A stretch of 64,000 bases of DNA from Thermoanaerobacterales bacterium (GTDB taxonomy: Bacteria; Actinomycetota; Acidimicrobiia; Acidimicrobiales; VFJN01). A program made the position numbers and the translations under genes. How positions within the stretch are numbered: the stretch's first letter is position 1; every line of letters begins with the position of its first letter. Shown here in pieces: positions 56,707-64,000 of this stretch. The stretch lies in the NCBI GenBank assembly GCA_017577565.1, contig PKRH01000002.1, forward strand, positions 1-64,000, written 5' to 3'. A model generated the notes under the pieces. The model did no database searches. It saw only the letters and a program-made list of their open reading frames with translations, and was not told the origin of the DNA.

Positions 56707-58428
56707 GTGGCCCGCATCCGCGTCGCGCTCTGCCAGATCAACACGACCGTCGGCGACCTCGACGGCAACGTCGAGCGCGTGCTGCGCGCCGCCCGGGAGG
56801 CCGAGGAGGCGGGCTGCGACCTGGCCGTCTTCCCCGAGCTGGCGCTGACCGGCTACCCGCCCGAGGACCTGCTGCTGAAGCCCGGCTTCGTCGCCGACAA
56901 CCGGCGGGCGCTCGACCGGGTGGCGGCCGCGACCGGCGAGTGCGCCGTGGTCGTCGGGTTCGTCGACGCCGGCCGCGACCTCTACAACGCCGCCGCCGTC
57001 TGCGCCCGGGGCCGGGTGCACGCCGTCTACCACAAGCGCAACCTGCCCAACTACGCGGTCTTCGACGAACAGCGCTACTTCGCCCCCGGCCAGACCACCT
57101 CGCCGCTCGTCGAGGTGGCCGGCGTGCGGGTCGGCGTGTCCGTCTGCGAGGACGCCTTCAACCCCAGCGGGCCCATCGCCACCCAGGCCGACGGCGGGGC
57201 CGAGCTGGTGGTCAACATCAACGCCTCGCCGTACTACGCCAACCGCCTGGCCGAGCGCGAGCGCATGCTGGCCACCCGGGCGTCGGACGCCTCCTGCACG
57301 CTCGTCTACGTCAACCAGGTGGGCGGCCAGGACGAGCTGGTGTTCGACGGCGCCTCGATGGTGTTCGACACCCACGGCGAGCTGGTCGCCCGGGCCCGCC
57401 AGTTCGACGAGCAGGTGCTGGTGTGCGACATCGACGTCCAACCGGTGTTCCGCAAGCGGCTGCTCGACCCCCGGGGGCGGCGCACCGACGCGCCCCTGCC
57501 GGTCGTGACCATCTCGTCGGCGCCCCGGGTCGACGACCCCACCGACGTCCGGCGGCCCGCGGTGGCCCCCACCCTGCCCCCGGTGCGGGAGGTCTACGAG
57601 GCGCTGGTCCTCGGCACCCGCGACTACGTGCGCAAGAACGGCTTCACCGACGCGGTCGTCGGGCTGTCGGGCGGCATCGACTCGTCGCTGGTGGCGCTCA
57701 TCGCCGTCGACGCCCTCGGCGCCGACCACGTCCACGGCGTGCTCATGCCGTCCCGCTACTCCAGCGAGCACTCGCTGACCGACGCCGAGAAGCTGGCCAC
57801 CGAGCTGGGCATCGAGCACCGGGTCATCCCCATCGAGCCGGCGCACGCCGCCCTGCTCGACATGCTCGCCCCCAGCTTCGAGGGCCTCGAGCCCGACGTC
57901 ACCGAGGAGAACCTGCAGTCGCGCATCCGCGGCGTGGTCCTCATGGCGCTGTCGAACAAGTTCCCGGGCTGGATCGTCCTGACGACCGGGAACAAGAGCG
58001 AGAGCGCCGTCGGCTACTCCACCCTCTACGGCGACACCGCCGGGGGGTTCGCCGTCATCAAGGACGTGCCCAAGACGCTCGTCTACGAGCTGTGCCGCGA
58101 CCGCAACGCTCGGGCGGGCCGGGCGCTCGTGCCCGAGGAGGTGCTCACCAAGCCGCCCTCCGCCGAGCTGCGCCCCGGCCAGCTCGACGAGCAGTCGCTG
58201 CCGCCCTACGAGGTGCTCGACCCCATCCTCGAGGCCTACGTCGAGGACGACCGCACCCGGGCCGAGCTCGTCGGCATGGGGTTCGACCCGGCGCTCGTCG
58301 AGCGCGTCACCCGGATGGTCGACGCGGCGGAGTACAAGCGCCGCCAGACGCCGCCGGGCGTGCGGGTGACGCCCAAGGCCTTCGGCAAGGACCGCCGCGT
58401 GCCGATCACCAACCGCTACCGGGGTTGA
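56707..58428 (+). CDS. nadE: NAD+ synthase, glutamine-dependent
   Basis: The 573-residue protein has an N-terminal nitrilase-type glutaminase with the triad Glu44 (VFPELALTGY), Lys110 (YHKRNLPNY) and Cys147 (SVCEDAF). A C-terminal ATP-PPase synthetase follows with LSGGIDSSLVALIAV, TTGNKSESAVGYSTLYGD and the KPPSAELRPGQ tail. It makes NAD from nicotinate adenine dinucleotide using glutamine nitrogen, linking it to the nitrogen set. It is divergent from glnE. Confidence 0.96.
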   Translation: MARIRVALCQINTTVGDLDGNVERVLRAAREAEEAGCDLAVFPELALTGYPPEDLLLKPGFVADNRRALDRVAAATGECAVVVGFVDAGRDLYNAAAVCARGRVHAVYHKRNLPNYAVFDEQRYFAPGQTTSPLVEVAGVRVGVSVCEDAFNPSGPIATQADGGAELVVNINASPYYANRLAERERMLATRASDASCTLVYVNQVGGQDELVFDGASMVFDTHGELVARARQFDEQVLVCDIDVQPVFRKRLLDPRGRRTDAPLPVVTISSAPRVDDPTDVRRPAVAPTLPPVREVYEALVLGTRDYVRKNGFTDAVVGLSGGIDSSLVALIAVDALGADHVHGVLMPSRYSSEHSLTDAEKLATELGIEHRVIPIEPAHAALLDMLAPSFEGLEPDVTEENLQSRIRGVVLMALSNKFPGWIVLTTGNKSESAVGYSTLYGDTAGGFAVIKDVPKTLVYELCRDRNARAGRALVPEEVLTKPPSAELRPGQLDEQSLPPYEVLDPILEAYVEDDRTRAELVGMGFDPALVERVTRMVDAAEYKRRQTPPGVRVTPKAFGKDRRVPITNRYRG

Positions 58429-58503
58429 CGGCGACGCCCGCCGCGCCGCACGCGGGGCCCGGCGGATTGCCCCCGGCGCGGCCGCAGCGGCGAAGCTGGG
58501 GGC

Positions 58504-59193
58504 GTGAGCGCCGACATGCCCCCACCGCGACCCGACACCGCCCCGACCCCGGACGGGCCGGCGGTGACGATCCAGGCCGTGCTGTTCGACCTCACCGGCG
58601 TCCTCACCTCCTCGCCGTGGCCGGCGCTGGAGGCCTCGGCCGGCGGCGACCTGGAGCTGCTGACCGGCCCCTACCACGAGGACACCGACCACCCGTGGCA
58701 CCGCCTGGAGCGGGGCGAGATCACGCTCGAGGAGTGGCTGCTCGCGGTCACCGCCCTGGCGGAGGAGCAGGGGCGGACGCTCGACCTGTCGCCCATGCGC
58801 ACGCTGCTCGACGACCTCACCGTCCACGAGGACGTCGTCGAGCACGTCGCCGGGCTGCGGGCCGACGGCTACCGGACGGCGCTGGTCACCAACAACGTGC
58901 GGGAGGGCGCGTCGACCTGGCGGGCCAAGCTGCCGGTGGACGACCTGTTCGACGTCGTCGTCGACAGCTCGGCCGTGGGCATGCGCAAGCCCGACCCGGC
59001 GATCTTCACCCACACGCTCGACCTGCTCGGGGGCGTGGCGCCCGAGCGGGCCGTGTTCCTCGACGACGTCGAGAGCAACCTCGCGGGCGCCCGCCGGGCC
59101 GGCCTGCACACGATCCTCGTCGGCGACCCGCCGGCCGACGCGCTGCGGGCGCTCGATACGCTGCTGGGCCGCCGCGCCGGCACCGGCGTGTGA
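58504..59193 (+). CDS. HAD-superfamily hydrolase
   Basis: The 229-residue protein has HAD motifs: VLFDLTGVLT (motif I; the second Asp of DxD is replaced by Thr, as in some epoxide-hydrolase-type HADs), LVTNN (II), MRKPDPAIF (III, Lys) and AVFLDDVESNLAGA (IV). The missing second Asp argues against classic phosphatase chemistry. A small cap domain lies between I and II. The substrate is unknown. The first about 20 residues are Pro-rich, so the true start may be internal. Confidence 0.83.
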   Translation: MSADMPPPRPDTAPTPDGPAVTIQAVLFDLTGVLTSSPWPALEASAGGDLELLTGPYHEDTDHPWHRLERGEITLEEWLLAVTALAEEQGRTLDLSPMRTLLDDLTVHEDVVEHVAGLRADGYRTALVTNNVREGASTWRAKLPVDDLFDVVVDSSAVGMRKPDPAIFTHTLDLLGGVAPERAVFLDDVESNLAGARRAGLHTILVGDPPADALRALDTLLGRRAGTGV

Positions 59194-59234
59194 CGCCGGC
59201 GTCCGGACCCGCCCCCGAGCCCCCGAGGACGCCC

Positions 59235-59768
59235 ATGGCCGACATCGCCGAGACCATCGAGGAGAGCGGCCGCCGCATCGGCAGCCACGCCTGGGTCGAG
59301 GCGCGGCTGTTCGAGGTCGTCGGCCGGTGGTCGGGCACGGTGCCCGAGCCCCGCGCCCGGGTCCTGTTCGCCCGCCAGAGCCACCACCACGCCTGGCACG
59401 CCGAGATGTGGCACGACCTCCTGCCCGCGCTGCCGCACCTGCCGACCGACGAGCTCGTCGCCCCCACGGAGGGCGACGCGGCGCTGGTCGCGGCGCTCGA
59501 GGAGCCCGACGCGCCGGCCGGCGGGGACGGCGCCGGCGAGCAGGGCGAGGACGGCCGCCTGGCCACCCTGGGCCGGCTCACCGCGCTCTACCGGCGGGTG
59601 CTGCCCGAGCTCGCCGCCCGCTACGCCGACCACCTCGCCCGCACGACGCCCGTGACCGACGGCCCGACCATCCGCGTGCTCCGCCTGGTCACCGCCGACA
59701 TCGAGGCGGACACGGCCGAGGGCGAGGCGCTGATCGAGGCCCTCGGCGGGCCCCACCCCCCGACCTGA
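59235..59768 (+). CDS. Conserved helical protein, possibly ferritin-like
   Basis: The 177-residue protein is mainly helical with ARQSHHHAWHAEMWHDLLPALPHL near residues 47-70, which carries several His and a Glu spaced as in four-helix diiron or ferritin-like folds. An acidic Gly/Asp/Glu insert (about 92-112) and a final helix VLRLVTADIEADTAEGEALIEAL follow. No recognised family. It starts with ATG 42 bp after the HAD stop and is probably in an operon with it. Confidence 0.65.
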   Translation: MADIAETIEESGRRIGSHAWVEARLFEVVGRWSGTVPEPRARVLFARQSHHHAWHAEMWHDLLPALPHLPTDELVAPTEGDAALVAALEEPDAPAGGDGAGEQGEDGRLATLGRLTALYRRVLPELAARYADHLARTTPVTDGPTIRVLRLVTADIEADTAEGEALIEALGGPHPPT

Positions 59769-59787
59769 GGCGCCGCTCCCGGCCCGG

Positions 59788-59988
59788 TCAGCCCGGCGAG
59801 GGATCGACCCCGAGCAGGCGACGCAGCGGCGCCCGCATGGGCGGCGGCGGGGCGTCGCGGCCGGTCGACCGCAGCACCCGGAGGACCGCCGCCAGCTCGG
59901 TCAGTCCCCGGAGGTCCGGGCGCGGGCGCGCGACCTCGCCCGCGAGGAGGCGCTCGGCGTCGGTCCCGGTCAGCTCGGTGGAGGACAT
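59788..59988 (-). CDS. Small acidic protein, putative anti-sigma-like partner
   Basis: The 66-residue product begins MSSTELTGTDAERLLAGEVARP, followed by PDLRGLTELAAVLRVLRS, a pattern seen at the N-terminus of actinobacterial anti-sigma/ECF-associated proteins. It lies 82 bp downstream of the ECF sigma gene on the same strand. It lacks a membrane segment or zinc ligands, so if it is an anti-sigma factor it is a truncated or soluble one. Assignment is tentative. Confidence 0.55.
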   Translation of the reverse strand: MSSTELTGTDAERLLAGEVARPRPDLRGLTELAAVLRVLRSTGRDAPPPPMRAPLRRLLGVDPSPG

Positions 59989-60070
59989 CCCTACCCGTCG
60001 CGAACGTTCGCGGGGCCGCGCCGGATATGGGCACGCCGGAGGGGACCGCTGCCGCCGGGGCGGCGGCCGG

Positions 60071-60676
60071 TCACACGAGGGCGACCTGGTTCTCGAGGTG
60101 GCGGCGCAGGGACGCCAGCGCCCGGTGCTGCAGCGCCTTGACCGCGCCCTCGCGCTTGCCGAGCAGACGGGCCACCTCCTCGACGGACAGGTCGGCGACC
60201 ACCCGCAGCAGCACGACGTCGCGCTGGTCGGGCGACAGGACGCCGAGCAGCTCGCGCACGCTCTCGTGGGACAGGAGCGCGAAGGCGTCCTCCTCGACGT
60301 CGCCCCAGTCGGCGCTGGTGTCCTCGACGCCGACCTCACCCTGGAGCATCGGCTGGCGGCTGTTGCGCCGCCGGTCGTCGACCATCCGGTGGTGGGCGAT
60401 CGTGAACAGCCACGACCTGAAGCTGCGGTCGTCGCCCTCGAACCCGCCCAGCTTGCGGTGGACCTGGGCGAAGACGTCGTTGGTCAGGCCGTCGGGGTCG
60501 CTGGCCCGGTGCCAGCGGAGGTACGAGGCGACCTGGCCGGCGAAGCGGCGGTAGAGGTGCTCGAAGGCGATCGGGCAGCCGGCCCGGGCGTCGTGGACGA
60601 GTGCGGTGACCGGGAGGTCGCGGCGGAAGCGGCTCGGCGACGTGGTCGCTTGGCTCCGTCGGTCGCTGGACTGCAC
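60071..60676 (-). CDS. ECF-type RNA polymerase sigma factor
   Basis: The 201-residue protein has sigma region 2 (AFEHLYRRFAGQVASYLRW; DGLTNDVFAQVHRKLGGFEG; SFRSWLFTIAHHRMVDDRRR) and region 4 (LSPDQRDVVLLRVVADLSVEEVARLLGKREGAVKALQHRALASLRRHL in parts). There is no region 1 or 3, as in ECF factors. An about 30-residue N-terminal extension is basic. The GTG is preceded by GGGGGGAAGGA. A small protein gene follows that might be its anti-sigma factor. Confidence 0.92.
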   Translation of the reverse strand: MQSSDRRSQATTSPSRFRRDLPVTALVHDARAGCPIAFEHLYRRFAGQVASYLRWHRASDPDGLTNDVFAQVHRKLGGFEGDDRSFRSWLFTIAHHRMVDDRRRNSRQPMLQGEVGVEDTSADWGDVEEDAFALLSHESVRELLGVLSPDQRDVVLLRVVADLSVEEVARLLGKREGAVKALQHRALASLRRHLENQVALV

Positions 60677-60984
60677 GTGAGTCCTTCCCCCCGGATCTCC
60701 CAGGCCGTCGGCGGTCGGTGTCGTCGCTGCCGTCCCCGGCCGGTCACCTTAGCCAACGGCGACCGGCGACGCCGGGTGACCGTGGTCGCCGGGGTCGGGT
60801 CCGTCACCCGTCGTGGGCGTCGAGGTGGTCACTCTTGACCGCACCGGTATCCTTTGACGCGCCCAGGTTGCCCGGAGGTGACCTGGGGCACCGAGTCGAC
60901 CGTGTCCGCTCCGGGAGCTGTTTCCGTCCCCGGGGTGACGCGGGGCTCCGCACGGACCGAGTCAGACGCGAGAAGGACGTTACG
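60677..60984. other. Divergent promoter region between the ECF and sigma-70 genes
   Basis: No gene is seen in this 308-bp stretch. TATCCT at 60848-60853 is a possible -10 box on the plus strand. GGAGGTG lies at about 60875. The AGAAGG at about 60971 lies before the TTG taken as the sigma start. Confidence 0.4.
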
Positions 60985-61920
<936 letters not shown>

Positions 61921-61944
61921 CCCGACCGGGCAACGGCACGTTCC

Positions 61945-61970
61945 CGGGGCGCCCCGCCGGGGGCGCCCCG
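61945..61970. terminator. 11-bp hairpin between sigma factor and ClC genes
   Basis: Positions 61945-61955 and 61960-61970 are perfect reverse complements with loop GCCG, between convergent genes, 25 nt past the sigma stop. Confidence 0.7.
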
Positions 61971-62004
61971 TGTCGCGCCCGGGCCCGGGGCCCGGCCGGC
62001 CCGG

Positions 62005-63720
62005 TCAGCGCACGCCCGTGCGCTCGAGGATCTCGTCCAGCCGCAGCACGTCGCTGGTGGTGACGATGCCGACGAACCGGTCGTCGTTGTCGACGACCGC
62101 GAGGACGTCGGTGTCGCCCCGCTCCATCGCCTGCACGGCGTCGCGCACCAGCCAGGTCGGCCGGCCCCGGGTGAGGTCGGTCCGGGCGATCTCCCGCACC
62201 TCGGTGGTGGCCCACGCCTCGCGGCGGACGGCGACGACCTCGTCGAGGACCGCCATCCCCCGGTAGCGGTTGCCCTCGTCGACCACGGGCACCGCCCGCC
62301 GCCGCTGCCCGACGAGGTGCACGGTGAGGAACTCCTCGATCGTGGCGTCGGGCGGCACCGTGCGGACGTCGGTCGTCATGACCGCGGTGATGGGCAGCTC
62401 GAAGCGGCGCTCCAGGTGGCCGAGCCGGCCGGCCCGCTGGTACCGGGCCACCGAGTGCGAGTCGCCGACGAGCAGCTGCGACGCCGCCGTGGCGAGCAGC
62501 GCCGGCACGACGAAGGCCGGGCTGCCGGTCGTCTCGGCGACGAACACGACGCCGGCCAGCGGCGTGCGGTAGCCGGCGCCGAGGAAGGCCGCCATGCCGA
62601 CGACCACGAGCAGGTCGATGTCGTCCATGCCCAGGGCGCTGGCCGCCACCCGGCCGGTCAGCGCGCCGGTGACCACCAGCGGGATGAACAGGCCGCCGAC
62701 GCCGCCGGCGCCGTAGGTGGCCATGACCGCGGCGACCCGCACGAGGAGCAGGAGGACGACGAGCCACACGCCGTGCTCCGGGTCGGTCGCCCAGGCGATG
62801 GCGTCGTAGCCGGGGCCGAGCGACAGGGGCGCGTCGAGGGCCGCGTCGGACACCCAGGCCAGCAGCGCGAGCATCGCCCCGCCGACGGCCAGGCGGGTCA
62901 GCCACGGGACGGCGACGACCTGCTCGCTGCGCAGGTGGTTGATGGCGACGCTGAACAGGCGGGCGCCGAGGCCGCACAGGACGCCGATCAGCAGGGCGCC
63001 GCCGATCTCCCGCCACCCGAAGCCGAAGGTGCCCGCGACGGGCAGGAGCGGGTCGGTGCCCTTGACCGCCGCGAAGGTCAGGTAGCTCGTCGCCGCGGCC
63101 ACCATCGCCGGCAGGACGTTGCGGCGGGCCACGTCGGCCCGGTACGGGACCTCGATGGCGAAGAGCGCGCCCGCGGCCGGCGCCTTGAACACCGCGGCGA
63201 CGCCGGCGGCCGCCCCGGCGACGAGCAGCAGCTTGGCGTCCTCGCGGGAGAAGAACCGGCTGAAGCGGCGCTGCAGACCGGCACCGACGACGGAGCCGGC
63301 GTAGATGGACGGGCCCTCGAGGCCCAGCGCACCGCCGTAGCCGATCGTGCCGATGCTGGCGAGCACGCGGGCGACGGCGGGGCGGGGGTCGATGCGGTGA
63401 TCGGCCTGCTCGTGGAAGGCGCGGATGTACTCATCGGACGTCGTCGGGCTCGCGCCGTCGCCGATCCACCGCAGGCACACGCCCGCGACGAGCAGGCCGA
63501 GGGTCGGGGCCAGCGCCTGGAGGGCGAGGGGCTGGTCGGCGACCGCCGCGAAGAGCCACTCGACGGTGGCGTGCTCGATGGCCAGGACGACCGCGCCGAC
63601 GAGGACGCCGGTCACCGCCGCGAGCAGCAGCGTCTGGTTGGTGCGACGCCCGATGACCCGCGCCTCGGACTGCCGACGGGTGGACAGCAGCGGACGAGAC
63701 GCGAGCATGAGCGCAGACAT
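62005..63720 (-). CDS. ClC-family chloride channel/transporter with CBS pair
   Basis: The 571-residue protein has the ClC core with about ten helices and the filter motifs GGALGLEGPSIYAG (gating Glu135), GAGGVGGLFIP and AAFLGAGYRTPLAG. The proton-site position that in E. coli ClC-ec1 is Glu203 is Val191 (LFAIEVPYR), as in eukaryotic Cl- channels. The GSGIP filter is changed to GDGASP. A C-terminal CBS pair (about 440-560) starts PITAVMTTDVRTVPPDATIEE. It may be a passive channel or weakly coupled. Convergent with the sigma gene. Confidence 0.92.
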   Translation of the reverse strand: MSALMLASRPLLSTRRQSEARVIGRRTNQTLLLAAVTGVLVGAVVLAIEHATVEWLFAAVADQPLALQALAPTLGLLVAGVCLRWIGDGASPTTSDEYIRAFHEQADHRIDPRPAVARVLASIGTIGYGGALGLEGPSIYAGSVVGAGLQRRFSRFFSREDAKLLLVAGAAAGVAAVFKAPAAGALFAIEVPYRADVARRNVLPAMVAAATSYLTFAAVKGTDPLLPVAGTFGFGWREIGGALLIGVLCGLGARLFSVAINHLRSEQVVAVPWLTRLAVGGAMLALLAWVSDAALDAPLSLGPGYDAIAWATDPEHGVWLVVLLLLVRVAAVMATYGAGGVGGLFIPLVVTGALTGRVAASALGMDDIDLLVVVGMAAFLGAGYRTPLAGVVFVAETTGSPAFVVPALLATAASQLLVGDSHSVARYQRAGRLGHLERRFELPITAVMTTDVRTVPPDATIEEFLTVHLVGQRRRAVPVVDEGNRYRGMAVLDEVVAVRREAWATTEVREIARTDLTRGRPTWLVRDAVQAMERGDTDVLAVVDNDDRFVGIVTTSDVLRLDEILERTGVR

Positions 63721-63850
63721 TACGTCGCCGGTGGCGGGCCGCCGGAAGCGGGGGAGGGCGGCCCGGGCCCGTCCGGACGGGGTCGCCGTGACCCCCGGGC
63801 CGGCCGCGCCGGCGTCACGAGATCGCGTCGAACGCGGCCGCCGGGACCGC

Positions 63851-63856
63851 TACGAT
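63851..63856 (+). promoter_or_regulatory. -10 box (TACGAT) for the 24-aa ORF
   Basis: TACGAT ends 7 nt before the ATG at 63864, the same layout as at longer genes in the window. It argues that the short frame is real. Confidence 0.5.
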
Positions 63857-63863
63857 CGCCGCC

Positions 63864-63938
63864 ATGAAGAAGCTGCTGCTGCTCGTCGTGATCGCTGCCC
63901 TGGCCACCATCGCCACGAAGAAGGTGCGCTCGGCCTGA
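63864..63938 (+). CDS. 24-residue membrane microprotein, DLW-39-like N-terminus
   Basis: The tiny frame encodes MKKLLLLVVIAALATI followed by eight more residues ending KKVRSA: one short hydrophobic helix between basic ends. It resembles the first part of the actinobacterial DLW-39 microproteins but stops before the DLW motif. Support comes from the -10 box 7 nt upstream and a GC hairpin just after the stop. Function unknown. Confidence 0.5.
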   Translation: MKKLLLLVVIAALATIATKKVRSA

Positions 63939-63945
63939 CGTTCGG

Positions 63946-63998
63946 GACGGCCCTCCCCGCTCCCCCGGTGCCACGCCGCGGGGGTGGTGAGGGCCGTC
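63946..63998 (+). terminator. 10-bp hairpin after the microprotein gene
   Basis: Positions 63946-63955 and 63989-63998 are reverse complements (10 bp), with an additional inner GC pairing in the 33-nt loop. The element ends at the window edge. Confidence 0.5.
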
Positions 63999-64000
63999 GC

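Noticed and set aside
56647-59109. Long minus-strand extension of glnE (to a 1712-codon frame)
   Set aside because: It is antisense to nadE and the HAD gene. The GlnE similarity begins at GTG 56646.

Overview
The window is 64 kb of very GC-rich DNA with dense coding on both strands, many GTG starts and short intergenic gaps. A WhiB-type iron-sulfur regulator, a BldD-type regulator with a cyclic-di-GMP signature, an orphan GlnR-type regulator, DUF2505, FxsA, an ArsA/Get3-like ATPase pair beside whiB and an actinobacterial exonuclease-less PolA relative all point to Actinomycetota. The mixture (no Streptomyces or Mycobacterium colinearity, eukaryote-type GSII beside GSI) suggests a deep lineage such as Acidimicrobiia; that placement is inference. 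I see no phage, insertion sequence, CRISPR array or rRNA. It reads as ordinary chromosome, with one tRNA-Pro(CGG).

Layout. 1-7.9 kb: DUF2505, ethylmalonyl-CoA mutase-like enzyme, leucyl/phenylalanyl-tRNA-protein transferase, 3-hydroxybutyryl-CoA dehydrogenase, an S51-like protein lacking its nucleophile, a zinc alcohol dehydrogenase and a membrane-anchored FKBP. 8-11 kb: bldD-like gene, then ask and asd. 11-19.7 kb: MazG-like protein, extended PCMT, EEP nuclease overlapping a PAP2 phosphatase, DCC protein, tryptophan dioxygenase-kynureninase pair, PolA-like polymerase and a conserved unknown. 19.7-23.4 kb: osmoprotectant ABC transporter whose binding protein has its two lobes in swapped order. 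23.5-28.9 kb: glutaminase, an asparagine synthetase with Ser instead of the catalytic Cys, a BBE-type flavoenzyme and a lipoprotein hydrolase. 29-36.7 kb: tRNA-Pro, receiver and STAS proteins, ArsA pair, NfeD, WhiB, FxsA, MBL and MerR. 36.8-39.1 kb: Mrp carrier, SufR-like regulator and IscA-type protein (Fe-S cluster set). 39.2-43.4 kb: membrane beta-propeller, an unusually short [2Fe-2S]/molybdopterin-type fusion, RidA. 43.4-48.2 kb: a nitrogen island of glnR-like gene, glnA2-type, GSII and GSI-beta glutamine synthetases; GS adenylyltransferase glnE follows at 54-56.6 kb. 48.4-64 kb: VOC-DinB fusion, a decayed P-loop kinase, a second CPF-type regulator, engB, a secreted M28 peptidase, an esterase, glnE/nadE, HAD protein, ECF sigma with a tiny partner, a housekeeping-type sigma factor and a ClC channel.

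Working together: the nitrogen genes form a coherent set. A divergent glnA2/GSII intergenic region carries five pentamers at an exact 11-bp pitch, which matches the GlnR operator layout, and the GSI enzyme keeps the adenylylated Tyr that GlnE would modify. Many genes on both strands carry a TAnnnT box 6-9 nt before the start codon. This is the signature of leaderless transcription and was used here to choose several starts. Strong GC hairpins without U-tracts close many of the operons.
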